A stretch of DNA of 64,000 nucleotides from Halosimplex halobium (GTDB taxonomy: Archaea; Halobacteriota; Halobacteria; Halobacteriales; Haloarculaceae), in NCBI RefSeq assembly GCF_051414055.1, contig NZ_JBLKNX010000003.1, positions 62,001 through 126,000 of the forward strand, read 5' to 3'. This document shows, piece after piece, positions 53,649 to 62,957 of the stretch (position 1 is its first letter; every line of letters starts with the position of its first letter). The notes below the pieces were generated by a model. The model had not been told where the DNA came from. It worked only from the letters and a program-made list of their open reading frames with translations, and did no database searches. Both the position numbers and the translations under genes were made by a program.

Positions 53649-55848
53649 GACAGACCTGGACGCGGAGCGCATCCGAACGCTACTCGAACGTGAGAGCGAC
53701 GGGATCAAGGACAACATCCGCCGGTTGAACGACGAGCGCTACGATGCCATCGACGCGGTTGGCTCGGAGACGCACGAACACTACCGGACCCGGGCCAGGG
53801 AGATCAAAGAGGACGCCATCGAGCGGCTCCCCACCCTGATCCACCGGACGGAACAGGCCGTCGAGGCCAACGGCGGGTCGGTCTACGTCGCCGACGACCC
53901 TGCCGACGCCAACCGCTACATCACGGAGGTCCTCGACGACCGCGACGCGGAGTCGGTCGTCAAGTCGAAGTCGATGACGACGGAGGAGATCGACCTGAAC
54001 GAGGCGCTGGAGGTCGCCGACCTCGACGTGTGGGAGACGGATCTGGGGGAGTTCGTCATCCAGGTGGCCGACGAAGCCCCCTCCCACATCGTCGGTCCGT
54101 CGCTCCACCGCTCGCGGGAGGACATCACGCGTCTCTTCGAGCGGGTCTTCGAGACGGACCGGGCGCTCGACTCGCCGGAGGCGCTCACGGCGTTCGCGCG
54201 CGAGTACCTCGGCGAACGCATCGAGACCGCCGACGTGGGTATCACGGGCGCGAACTTCGTGACCGCCGACAGCGGGTCGATCGCGCTCGTGACCAACGAG
54301 GGCAACGCCCGCAAGTGCGCGTCCGTACCCGACACGCACATCGCGGTCGCGGGGATCGAGAAGATCGTTCCCAGCGTCTCGGACCTGCATCCCTTCGCCG
54401 AGTTGATCTCCCGATCCGCGACCGGGCAGGACATCCCGCAGTACTTTTCGGTACTGACGCCGCCGGTCGACACCCCCACCGTCGACTTCGAAGCGAGCGA
54501 GGCTCCAGGCTTCGGCGGCTCCGACGACGACCGGGAGTTCCACCTCGTGCTCGTCGACAACGGCCGGCGGGAGATGCGGCGGGACGACGACCTCAGGGAG
54601 ACGCTGTACTGCATCCGCTGTGGCGCCTGTGCCAACTCCTGCGCGAACTTCCAGTCGGTCGGCGGCCACGCCTTCGGCGGGGAGACGTACACCGGTGGGA
54701 TCGCCACCGGCTGGGAGGCCGGCGTCGAGGGTCTGGAGGCCACGGAGTCGTTCAACGACCTCTGTACCGGCTGTAGTCGCTGCGTGAACGCCTGCCCTGT
54801 CAAGATCGACATCCCGTGGATCAACACCGTCGTCCGCGACCGTCGCAACCGCAGTCACGAGCCAGACTACGAGGACATCCTCGTCGACGGCCTGGTCCCC
54901 GACGAGGAGTCCGAGGGGACACCGCTCCGCAAGCGGTTCTTCGGGAACTTCGAGACGGTCGCGAAGCTCGGGAGCGCGACCGCGCCGCTGTCCAGCGCGG
55001 TCGCCTCGCTCGGGCCGGTTCGGCGGGTCATGGAGTCGACGCTCGGGATCGACGCCCGCCGCGACCTCCCGACGTTCGCGCGGACGACGTTCCGCGAGTG
55101 GGCGGCCGACCGGCCATCGGCGGTCGCCGACCCCGAGCGGACGGTAGCGCTGTACCCGGACGTGTACACGAACTACGTCCAGCCCGAGCGGGGGAAAGCG
55201 GCCGTCCGCGTGCTGGAGGCGCTCGGCTGTTCCGTCGAGGTCCCGTCGGTCGGCGGGTCCGGCCGCGCGCCGCTCTCTCAGGGGATGATCGACACAGCCC
55301 GCGCGAAGGCGGAGTCCGTCGCAGACGGGCTCGGCCCCCATCTCGACGACGGCCGCGACGTGGTCGTGGTCGAGCCCAGCGACCTCGCGATGTTCCACCG
55401 CGAGTACGAGCGCCTGCTCGACGACGGCTTCGAACGGCTCCGTGACAACAGTTACGAGGTCCTCGAGTACGTCTACGGGCTGCTGGAGAACGGCGCCGCC
55501 GAGAGCGCGCTCCCCGCCGGCGACGGCGAAGGAGTGGCCTATCACAGCCACTGCCAGCAGCGCACGCTCGGCCTCGAGCCGTACACCGAGCACGTGCTGG
55601 AGCGCCTCGGCTACGACGTGGTCACCTCCGACGTGGAGTGTTGCGGGATGGCCGGGAGCTTCGGCTACAAGTCGGAGTACTACGAGCTGAGCATGGACGT
55701 GGGCGAGCAACTCGCGGACCAGTTCGCCGACGCCGACCGGCAGGGACGCCGGATCGTCGCCAGCGGCACCTCCTGTATGGAGCAACTCGACGCGCTGCTG
55801 GAATCGCCCAACGAACACCCCGTCCAGTTGCTCGACCCGGAGCGGTAG
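53641..55848 (+). CDS. Fused LutB-LutA-like iron-sulfur protein (LUD + two 4Fe-4S + CCG domains)
   Basis: 735 residues. Residues ~60-280 are a LUD domain (GITGANFVTADSGSIALVTNEGNAR, PSVSDLHPFAELI) as in LutB. A double 4Fe-4S ferredoxin region follows: C324, C327, C330, C334 and C375, C378, C381, C385. Residues ~500-735 resemble LutA/GlpC-type CCG domains, with C668-centred ECCGMAGSFGYK. The first CCG half has lost its cysteines (SVGGSGRAP where QxCCGRP-like sequence is usual). The protein probably passes electrons from oxidation of a 2-hydroxy acid to the respiratory chain. Bacteria usually encode LutA and LutB separately. Confidence 0.87.
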   Translation: MSETDLDAERIRTLLERESDGIKDNIRRLNDERYDAIDAVGSETHEHYRTRAREIKEDAIERLPTLIHRTEQAVEANGGSVYVADDPADANRYITEVLDDRDAESVVKSKSMTTEEIDLNEALEVADLDVWETDLGEFVIQVADEAPSHIVGPSLHRSREDITRLFERVFETDRALDSPEALTAFAREYLGERIETADVGITGANFVTADSGSIALVTNEGNARKCASVPDTHIAVAGIEKIVPSVSDLHPFAELISRSATGQDIPQYFSVLTPPVDTPTVDFEASEAPGFGGSDDDREFHLVLVDNGRREMRRDDDLRETLYCIRCGACANSCANFQSVGGHAFGGETYTGGIATGWEAGVEGLEATESFNDLCTGCSRCVNACPVKIDIPWINTVVRDRRNRSHEPDYEDILVDGLVPDEESEGTPLRKRFFGNFETVAKLGSATAPLSSAVASLGPVRRVMESTLGIDARRDLPTFARTTFREWAADRPSAVADPERTVALYPDVYTNYVQPERGKAAVRVLEALGCSVEVPSVGGSGRAPLSQGMIDTARAKAESVADGLGPHLDDGRDVVVVEPSDLAMFHREYERLLDDGFERLRDNSYEVLEYVYGLLENGAAESALPAGDGEGVAYHSHCQQRTLGLEPYTEHVLERLGYDVVTSDVECCGMAGSFGYKSEYYELSMDVGEQLADQFADADRQGRRIVASGTSCMEQLDALLESPNEHPVQLLDPER

Positions 55849-55931
55849 CACGTTCGATACGGTCGTCGGCGCAAAAAGAGTCGTCACACCGGTCCCCGCG
55901 ACGGTTATGGGGAACCGGCGGTTCCGGGTCG

Positions 55932-56711
55932 CTACTCCTCGAAGGTCGCGTCGAGGAAGCCGTCGTCGACGGTGATGATCTCACCGGTCGTGTACGAGGC
56001 GGCGTCGCTGGCGAGGTAGATGGCCGCCCCGGCCATCTCCTCCGGTTCGGCGAGCCGGCCGTTCGTCGTCCGGGACTTGATCGTCTCGAACCGCGGTTCG
56101 CCGCTGGTGTAGGTCCCCTTGGTCTGTTCCGTGACGACGAACCCAGGCCGGATGGCGTTTACTCGGATCTCGGGACCGAACTCCTCGGCCGCGACGCGAG
56201 TGAACGCGTCGATCCCGCCTTTCGCCATCGAGTAGGCGGCGAGGTTCGGGATCGCGGACTCGACCGACGCCGAGGAGATGTTGATGACCGACCCCGTGTC
56301 CATCTTCTCGGTGAAGGCCTGGGTGGCGCGGACCGGACCGCGCAACTGGACGCCGAACACGTCGTCCCACTCCTCGTCGGTCACGTCGGCGACGGTCGTC
56401 CGCGCGATGTAACTGGGTGAGTTGACCAGGATATCCACGTCACCGAACGCCTCGATGGTCTCGTCGCGGAGTGTTTCGACCGACGACCGGTCGGTGATGT
56501 CGCAGGTGACCTCGACCGTCTCCGCGCCGCGGTCGCGGATCTCCGCCGCCGTCCGTTCCACGTTCTCCTCTGTGCGCGAACTCGCGACGACGTCCGCGCC
56601 CTCGGCCGCGAACCCGAGCGCGATGGCGCGACCGATACCGCTCGTGCCGCCGATGACGACCGCCGTCTTGTCGGCTACCGTCACCGGTCGGTGTGTGTAC
56701 TCGAGTGGCAC
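55932..56711 (-). CDS. Short-chain dehydrogenase/reductase
   Basis: 259 residues from a GTG start at 56711. Classical SDR: the cofactor motif is GGTSGIG (residues ~20-26) and NSPS replaces the usual NAG segment. The catalytic Ser/Tyr/Lys are in INISSASVESAIPNLAAYSMAK, and IRVNAIRPGFVVT follows. VASSRTEEN with Arg after the second strand hints at NADP preference. It is probably an oxidoreductase for a sugar acid or its keto form. It is divergent from the enolase-superfamily gene at 56813 with a shared AT-rich 101-bp promoter region. Confidence 0.9.
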   Translation of the reverse strand: MPLEYTHRPVTVADKTAVVIGGTSGIGRAIALGFAAEGADVVASSRTEENVERTAAEIRDRGAETVEVTCDITDRSSVETLRDETIEAFGDVDILVNSPSYIARTTVADVTDEEWDDVFGVQLRGPVRATQAFTEKMDTGSVINISSASVESAIPNLAAYSMAKGGIDAFTRVAAEEFGPEIRVNAIRPGFVVTEQTKGTYTSGEPRFETIKSRTTNGRLAEPEEMAGAAIYLASDAASYTTGEIITVDDGFLDATFEE

Positions 56712-56737
56712 GTGTTTCCCCCACTTTCGGGACTAAT

Positions 56738-56790
56738 ATAATTTTTTATATCCTGAACAGATCTTACTCCCGGTTACATAACGTATATAC
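56738..56790. promoter_or_regulatory. Divergent promoters for the SDR and enolase-superfamily genes
   Basis: The AT tract 56738-56752 gives GATATAAAAAATTA on the minus strand, about 30-40 nt before the SDR start. GTATATAC at 56783-56790 lies 23-30 nt before the ATG at 56813. Confidence 0.45.
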
Positions 56791-56812
56791 GGTCGGTCTG
56801 TCGAATTGGACC

Positions 56813-57919
56813 ATGGTCGACGCACCGTCCGGTACGGCCAGCGTCCGCGACGTCGAGACGCGCCTCTACCGGGTTCCCAACGAGGAATCGCTCGAAGACG
56901 CCACCCAGTCGTTCGACACGCTCGAGGTCGTCGCCCTTCTGGCACGCGACGACGAGGGCCGCGAGGGGCTCGGGTTCACCTACACGATCGGCCGGGGCGG
57001 ACCGGCGATACAGCGCTTCCTCGACGACGAGATCGCGCCTCGGCTGGAGGGCCACCCCGTCGCCCCGCGGTCGGTCCGGTCGACGATGCGCGAGTCGACG
57101 ACGTTCGTCGGCCGGGAGGGGATCAGCGAGTTCGCCGTCGCGGCTGCCGACATCGCCGCCTGGGACCTCCTCGGGAAAGAGACGGGTCAACCGCTGTACG
57201 CCCTGCTCGGCGGGAGTCGCCGCTCCGTCGATATGTACGAGACCGACGGGGGGTGGCTCCAGTACGACGCCGAGGAACTCGTCGCCAACGCCGAGACCGT
57301 CGCGGCGGATGGGTTCGCCGGCATGAAAATGAAGGTCGGGTCGTCGGTCGACCGCGACATCGAACGGGTCAGCGCGGTCAGGGAGACGCTTCCGGACGAG
57401 TTGGACCTGATGCTCGACGCCAACTGCTCGTACACGGTTCCGGAGGCCCGTCGCCTCGCGTCGCGGATCGAAGGGCTGGACGTGACGTGGCTCGAGGAGC
57501 CACTCCCGAAGGGCGACTACGCCGCCTACGCGGACCTCCGCCGGCGGGTCGACGTTCCGATCGCCACCGGTGAGAACTTCTACAACGAGACGCAGTTCCG
57601 GCAGGTCCTCTCCCGCGACGCGGTCGATTTCCTCCAGCCGGATGTCTGTCGGGTCGGCGGGGTCACGCCGTGGCTGCGCGTGGCCGAGCTGGCGGCAAAC
57701 AGCGGCGTCGCCGTCTCTCCCCACTACATCGAACCGCTCCACGCCCACCTCGCCGCCCTCTACGACAACGTCCCCTACATCGAACACCACTCGACGGTCC
57801 TGGACGAACTGGTCGAAGAGCCCCTCACTCCGGATGACGGCCGGGTCACCCCGCCCGACCGGCCCGGTCACGGCATCTCGTTCGACGGGGATCGGTACCT
57901 GGTCTCGGAGGGCAGCTGA
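56813..57919 (+). CDS. Enolase-superfamily enzyme, mandelate racemase/dehydratase group
   Basis: 368 residues. MR-type active site: KMK in GMKMKVG, D in LMLDANCSY, E in WLEEPLPKG, E in IATGENFYN, and H in SPHYIEPLH. KxK plus the later His is the mandelate racemase arrangement, used by many sugar-acid dehydratases (galactonate, rhamnonate, tartrate). Substrate cannot be named. EGLGFTYTIGRGG near residue 55 is part of the capping-domain 20s loop region that sets specificity. The second enolase-superfamily gene follows after 36 nt, suggesting successive or alternative steps in one pathway. Confidence 0.87.
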   Translation: MVDAPSGTASVRDVETRLYRVPNEESLEDATQSFDTLEVVALLARDDEGREGLGFTYTIGRGGPAIQRFLDDEIAPRLEGHPVAPRSVRSTMRESTTFVGREGISEFAVAAADIAAWDLLGKETGQPLYALLGGSRRSVDMYETDGGWLQYDAEELVANAETVAADGFAGMKMKVGSSVDRDIERVSAVRETLPDELDLMLDANCSYTVPEARRLASRIEGLDVTWLEEPLPKGDYAAYADLRRRVDVPIATGENFYNETQFRQVLSRDAVDFLQPDVCRVGGVTPWLRVAELAANSGVAVSPHYIEPLHAHLAALYDNVPYIEHHSTVLDELVEEPLTPDDGRVTPPDRPGHGISFDGDRYLVSEGS

Positions 57920-57955
57920 TGGCGACACCACGCAGGTCTGCAGGGGGTCGGCGGG

Positions 57956-59107
57956 ATGGGGAGTGAGGGAACGTCGGGGACGGTCGTCGAGTCCGTCGAG
58001 ACGGTCGCGCTCCGGTCCGAACTCGACGAGCCGTTCGGATACGCCCAGGCGTGGGTCGACGAGCGGTCGGCGCTGCTGGTCCGGATCGAAGCAACGGACG
58101 GCACCGTCGGCTGGGGCGAGTGCTGGGGACCGATAGCGGGCTCGCGGGAAACCGTCGAGGACCTGCTCGCGCCGATCGTCGAAGGACGCGACCCGAGGAA
58201 CGTCGAGCGCGTCCACGAGGAGATGTACGACAGTGCGCGCGCGGCCTACCAGACGGTCGTCCCGCTGCCGGCCATCAGCGGCGTCGACCTCGCGCTGTGG
58301 GACCTGAAGGGCAAACTCGCCGACGAGTCCGTCGCGTCGCTGCTCGGCGGCCGACGACGGGACGCCGTCCGCGCGTACGCCACCGGCCACTACTTCAAAC
58401 ACGGCGCGGACCTCGACGAGCAGTTCGACCGCATCGCGGCGGAGGCCCGGCGTAACGCCGACCAGTTCGGCGCTGTGAAGGCCAAGATCGGACTCTCACT
58501 GTTGGGACACGGCCCCGATGCCGACGTGCGCCTCGTCGAGCGGATACGGGAGGCGATCGGTGACGACACGACGCTGTTCGTCGACGCGAACTACGCCTAC
58601 GACACCGCGACCGCCCGCCGTGTCGGTCGGTCGCTGGAGGAGTTCGACGTGTCCTGGTTCGAGGAGCCCGTCCCGCCCGAACGGGTCGACGGCTACGCCC
58701 ACCTCCGCGACGCGCTGGACGTACGCGTCGCCGGCGGGGAGTGTCACACACCGGCGGAGTTCACTCGTCTCTTCGAGGCCGGGGCCGTCGACGTTGCCCA
58801 ACCCGACGTGTGCAACGTCGGGGGGCTCACGGCCGCTCGCCGGGTGGCGGACGCCGCCGACGCACACGGAGTCCCCGTGGTGCCTCACGTCTGGGGAACG
58901 CCTGTCGCTATCGCCGCGACCCTCCAGTTGATCGCCACGCTCGACGGGCGCCCCTGGCTGGAGTACGACAACTCCTCGAACCCGCTCCGGGAGTCCCTGG
59001 CCGCCGACGGATTCGACGTAGCCGACGACGGCCGGGTAGCCGTACCGGACGGCCCCGGCCTCGGCGTCGAACTGGACGGGTCCGCACTCGCGCGCTTCGA
59101 GGCCTGA
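57956..59107 (+). CDS. Enolase-superfamily enzyme, mandelate racemase/cycloisomerase group (second)
   Basis: 383 residues. Active-site positions: KAK in AVKAKIGLS, D in LFVDANYAY, E in WFEEPVPPE, E in VAGGECHTP, and H in VVPHVWGTPVAIAATLQL. The PHVWGT stretch resembles what I recall for galactarolactone cycloisomerase and related sugar-acid enzymes, so a role in aldarate or uronate breakdown is possible; a plain dehydratase is the alternative. It lies 36 nt after the first enzyme on the same strand, and an earlier GTG is not needed. Confidence 0.87.
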   Translation: MGSEGTSGTVVESVETVALRSELDEPFGYAQAWVDERSALLVRIEATDGTVGWGECWGPIAGSRETVEDLLAPIVEGRDPRNVERVHEEMYDSARAAYQTVVPLPAISGVDLALWDLKGKLADESVASLLGGRRRDAVRAYATGHYFKHGADLDEQFDRIAAEARRNADQFGAVKAKIGLSLLGHGPDADVRLVERIREAIGDDTTLFVDANYAYDTATARRVGRSLEEFDVSWFEEPVPPERVDGYAHLRDALDVRVAGGECHTPAEFTRLFEAGAVDVAQPDVCNVGGLTAARRVADAADAHGVPVVPHVWGTPVAIAATLQLIATLDGRPWLEYDNSSNPLRESLAADGFDVADDGRVAVPDGPGLGVELDGSALARFEA

Positions 59108-59256
59108 GCGCGGGTGTAGCCCTGCTACTGGTGACTGGCTGGAATCCCTTCGACCAGTGTTCCGACCGGGGGCTCGACCGGTAGATTCCGTATAGCGGAA
59201 TATAGTTTATCAGTACGGTTTCGGTCGAGTGTTCCGTCCACGGAAGCGGAGATGTA

Positions 59257-60282
59257 TCAGCAAAGCTTGTAGATATTGTCCGCGTACACCTCCCGGACGC
59301 GGTCGCCCCAGTCGTGGGTGTAGGTGTCGATGATATCCTGGGCCACGTCGCCGCGGAGGTACTTGACGATGCCGCGGTCGCCGGTCCGGTCCCGGAGGTG
59401 CGTGGTGAAGAAGTGCCGGAAATAGTGGGGCGTGACGTTCTCCTCGGCGCCGCCACCTTCGCGGTACCAGCCCTGGTCGCGGGCGTGCGTTTCGACGATG
59501 TGGTGGACCATGTCCGGAGTGAGCCGTTTGCCCCACTCGTCGGCCGTGCTGACGAACAGCGGGTCGGCATCCGAACGGGGATCCGGTCGGACGGCCAACC
59601 ACTCGTCGAGGACGGCGGCGAGTTCGTCGTCGACGGGGATCGTCGTCGCGCGTTTTCGTTTGTTCGACGCGGTCCGGACCTGTCCGTTGTACGCCTGGCC
59701 CGCGCTCGGCGCGTCGTCGACGTAGACCGAGTCGGGTTTCCCGTCGAGTTGCGGTCGATGCGACCACTCGAACGGCGAGTCCGACAGCGAGAGGTCCCGC
59801 CGATCGAGGTTGCACAGTTCACCGGCGCGCATCCCCGTCTTCAGCAGGGTCACGACGACCGCCCTGTCGAGCGGATGGGTCACCTCCGCCACGAACGACC
59901 GCATCGCGGGGACTGTGATGTCGCGACGCTCCGGGTCGACGGTGATCGACTCGTCGATCTCCTCCAGGACCAGCGCCATCGGGTTCTCCTCGAAGGTCCC
60001 GACCTCCGTCATGTAGCCGTAGAACCGGTGGAGATACGAGGCGTACGTCGCGACCGTGCTCTCGCCGACCGAGCCCCGCAGCTGGTGGATCCACGCCATG
60101 CAGTCACGGTGGTTCGCCTCGTCGAGGTCGAGTCCTCGTTCGGAGAGGTAGGCCTCGAACTCCCGGAGGACGCGCTCGTAGGCGTCCCGCGTTCGCTGGC
60201 TCTTGCCCTGGAACGTGATGTCGTCGAGGAAGTACGCGACCGGGTCCTCGGCGTCCGCCGACCCGCGCTCGGCCCTACTCAT
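59257..60282 (-). CDS. Tyrosine recombinase/integrase (XerC/D-like)
   Basis: 341 residues from the ATG at 60282, which overlaps the upstream gene by 8 nt. N-terminal SAM-like DNA-binding domain ~12-100 (SQRTRDAYERVLREFEAYL). In the catalytic domain R152 lies in TGMRAGELCNL, H286 and R289 in TPHYFRHFFTTHL, and the likely nucleophile Y321 in DTYTHDW. The usual LGH histidine position reads LRGD, a variant. It may act in element integration or in resolving replicons. No attachment site or tRNA was found beside it. Confidence 0.88.
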   Translation of the reverse strand: MSRAERGSADAEDPVAYFLDDITFQGKSQRTRDAYERVLREFEAYLSERGLDLDEANHRDCMAWIHQLRGSVGESTVATYASYLHRFYGYMTEVGTFEENPMALVLEEIDESITVDPERRDITVPAMRSFVAEVTHPLDRAVVVTLLKTGMRAGELCNLDRRDLSLSDSPFEWSHRPQLDGKPDSVYVDDAPSAGQAYNGQVRTASNKRKRATTIPVDDELAAVLDEWLAVRPDPRSDADPLFVSTADEWGKRLTPDMVHHIVETHARDQGWYREGGGAEENVTPHYFRHFFTTHLRDRTGDRGIVKYLRGDVAQDIIDTYTHDWGDRVREVYADNIYKLC

Positions 60283-60712
60283 CGATCGTGTATCCCCCGT
60301 TGCGGCCGCTGTAGGTGACCCGCCCTTCCGACTGGAGCCGCTGGAGGGCGTCCTCCAGCTCCGCCTCGATGTCGTCGGCCACCGCCTCCAGCAGTTCGTC
60401 CCAGGAGAGATACTCCGCCGAACGGAGCGCGGCCGCGACCCGTTCTTCCATGCCCGAACCCTGGGGGTCAGCGTCGGAAGACGGCCCTCCACCGGATTCT
60501 TCGGGGCCCTGCTCGGGATCGGCGGGTTCGGACACTTCTACCGCCGAATCCGTGTCTCCGAACCCGCGCCGACCCGCCTGGACCATCGTCCGGACGAACT
60601 CGCTTCGACTCATGTCCAGCTCCGCCGCGTGGTCGTCCCACTCCTCGCGCTGGTAGGCGGGGACGTACGTCCGCACCGATACGCGCTCGGTGTCGAGATC
60701 CGACTCTCCCAT
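60275..60712 (-). CDS. Small regulator-like protein encoded with the integrase (DUF5805-like)
   Basis: 145 residues from the ATG at 60712. The N terminus (VSVRTYVPAYQREEWDDHAAEL, then SRSEFVRTMVQAGRRGF) looks like a ribbon-helix-helix or similar DNA-binding element. A Glu/Ser/Gly-rich linker (~60-90) leads to a C-terminal winged-helix-like part (SWDELLEAVADDIEAELEDAL, LQSEGRVTYSGRNGGYTI). From memory it matches the haloarchaeal DUF5805 family, often found next to recombinases. Its stop overlaps the recombinase start, so the pair is co-translated; it may control recombinase expression or act as its directionality partner. Confidence 0.72.
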   Translation of the reverse strand: MGESDLDTERVSVRTYVPAYQREEWDDHAAELDMSRSEFVRTMVQAGRRGFGDTDSAVEVSEPADPEQGPEESGGGPSSDADPQGSGMEERVAAALRSAEYLSWDELLEAVADDIEAELEDALQRLQSEGRVTYSGRNGGYTIDE

Positions 60713-62120
60713 CGATAGGCGAGTCTCACGCCACCACAATCAATCTGTCGCCAGACTCACGGATAAAGACCCTTATTTGTGTTCCTAGGGCCTGTTTCCG
60801 CCGGCCAGCGGATATTTTATGCGTAAATTTAGACCTAGATTATGCGGTTATCCAGGTACACAACTAATATCTGTTGGGTAGACGGAAACAGAATTCGCGT
60901 CGGGGCCGACTATCGGGGTCCGCGGTCGTAGCGGAGGGCGATACAGGTCTTCAGGACAGTCTGTTCTCGGCGCTGGCTGCGGCCCGTTCAACCCTTTCCA
61001 GAGCGCTCTCTCTGGCCGCTGTGGCGTGGCAAGCGCTTTCCTTCCCAGACGACATCAGTTAGCCACGACAGCCGGTGAGAACGATGCAGACATCCCCTGC
61101 CCGCTCCAGTCGTGTCCTCGGGCTACTCGGTCGATCCCGGCCCGGGGAGGCCGACTTCTGTGCCGACTCTCCGAACGGTCGGTGGTTCGTTCGCCGTGGC
61201 ATCGGCCCGTCTGCGGATTGCGATTCCACGCCACGGCGGCGACCAGCGACTTTCCACGAACCGTCGTGACTGGGGACGGGTCCGAAGCTACCCGGTACCC
61301 GCGGCCCGGCGACAATCGTGTCGGGGCGCCAGAGCACCGCACAGTTCTCGTCCCGGAGATGCTTCGTTTCGGCTTGGACGTGCTTTCGGGACGTGGACCG
61401 GTTCGAGTCGTCGGCGCGCCCACGCGAGGGCGACACGGCCCTCGTGATATTCCGGTCGGCTCAGGTCGGGTTCTCCCAGGGGACTCGCGGCTCTGCAGTT
61501 CGCGCGGTGAGCTCGTCACAGTGCCCCTCTCCCAAGTCGAAGGCGGGAGGGAACCAGTCTCGACACGGCGGCACGGGTCCGATGCGTCCGTTTCGGTGGG
61601 CGACGACGGACACCCCCGGTTCGTACGCGTCCACTCACCGGTCCGTCAGCCTTCACCGGACAGACCCGCAACAGTCGCCCGTGGTCAGCCAGTCCGAAGG
61701 CAGCTCCACTGCCCAGAGCCCCCGACGACCCACACTCTGCTACCGGTGAGCGCCCGCTCTCCCGTGTCGCCCACACGCTCAGGGCCCAGAGACGGCAGGC
61801 CGTCCCCGAGACGTGGGCCCGACTCCGTTCGACAGCGGGACCAGTCGTCGAACGGTGACGGGTTCGAACCGGTCTCCGGCCAGGACTGCACGGGAATGTA
61901 TCGGTCTCGCCAGGCGGGATTTATAACAAAAATTATGATATGGTCGGGGAGGGTTGTTCGTCAGCCTGCGCGTAAACCACATGCCGCTATACACAATACC
62001 TCGTGCCGGACGAGCGCGACATCCGACTCCCCGAACGGGAATCTAGTCGCTGAGCGGCCGTCAGCGGGTCGTTTGGGCGGGGCCGGGGATCCGTCGGTGG
62101 CGACGGAGTCGCCTCCCCAG
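60713..62120. other. About 1.4 kb without a convincing gene, beside the integrase
   Basis: The left end (60755-60870) is AT-rich and contains the promoter of the integrase pair. From 60880 to 61980 the sequence is GC-rich, but its open frames translate to Arg/Pro/Ser-rich sequences without haloarchaeal acidity. A short AT-rich patch is at 61920-61945. It may be decayed accessory DNA. No tRNA or insertion sequence ends were found. Confidence 0.55.
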
Positions 62121-62957
62121 TCAGTGGTCCGGGGGATCGGCGGAACGGCTCCGGGCGAGCCCGTGAACCACGAGTCCCGACAGGAGGGCGAGTGCGGCGA
62201 TCTTCAGGGCCACGAGACGACCGAGCGCGGTCGCGACGTACGCCTCCGGATTCGCTCCCAGGAGGGTGACCGCCTGATGGAGACCGCTAACCGCGACGGC
62301 GGCGACGAACAGGGGGACGGCTCGCCGGAACTGTCGGACGACCGGTCGGATGCCGGCGTCGCCGTCGGCCGCCAGTGCCGGAACGACCACGGTGTTGTGC
62401 CAGACGGCACCGCCGATCCACGCCCCCGCGGCGACGAGGTGGACGGACCTGACGGCGGTCGCGGTGAGCGACCCGCCTCTCGTTCCCACGTCCAGCCACG
62501 CGATCGCGAGGAGACCGCCTCCCGCGGCCGTGCCCGCGACGAGCGCGACCGCCTGCGGGCGGAACGGGCTATCGAACTGTCGACCTGCGGCGGCTATCGC
62601 GGCCACCGACACCGTGCCAGCTGCGAGACCGACGCCCGTCGCGAGGGAAGGCCCAACGGCGGTCACGGCGTGGACGGCCCTGATCGCGAGCCCGGCGACC
62701 GCCCCCGCAACTGCGAGGGTTCCGACCCGCGACCAGCGGCGAGCCAGCCACTCCGGAGGTCGCCCGGGCTTCGAGGGGTACGTGGCCCACAGGATGCCGG
62801 TCGTCAGGAGCGTCCCCAGCGACACGATGGCCGCCCACGACGCAGCGGGGACGGCGATCGAAACACCGGTGCCGAACCAGGTGAGCGCCACGCCGACCGC
62901 CGAGGCGCCGAAGAGCGTACAGACCACGACCCGGGGTTTCAGTGGCACCGGTTCCAC
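62121..62957 (-). CDS. CopD-like multi-helix membrane protein
   Basis: 278 residues from a GTG start at 62957; an in-frame stop lies two codons upstream, so no longer form exists. Seven or eight hydrophobic helices. TAVRSVHLVAAGAWIGGAVWHNTVVVPAL is the CopD/copper-resistance D signature with conserved His and Trp residues, and PLFVAAVAVSGLHQAVTLLG and GRLVALKIAALALL complete the domain. CopD proteins are linked to copper uptake or tolerance; the metal here is not shown. A possible metal-repressor box sits ~104 nt upstream. Confidence 0.82.
   Translation of the reverse strand: MEPVPLKPRVVVCTLFGASAVGVALTWFGTGVSIAVPAASWAAIVSLGTLLTTGILWATYPSKPGRPPEWLARRWSRVGTLAVAGAVAGLAIRAVHAVTAVGPSLATGVGLAAGTVSVAAIAAAGRQFDSPFRPQAVALVAGTAAGGGLLAIAWLDVGTRGGSLTATAVRSVHLVAAGAWIGGAVWHNTVVVPALAADGDAGIRPVVRQFRRAVPLFVAAVAVSGLHQAVTLLGANPEAYVATALGRLVALKIAALALLSGLVVHGLARSRSADPPDH

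Noticed and set aside
61859..61880. GGTTCGAACC-like stretch resembling a tRNA T-arm beside the integrase
   Set aside because: The flanking 5-bp stem does not pair, and no acceptor, D- or anticodon arm can be drawn from the 70 bases upstream.
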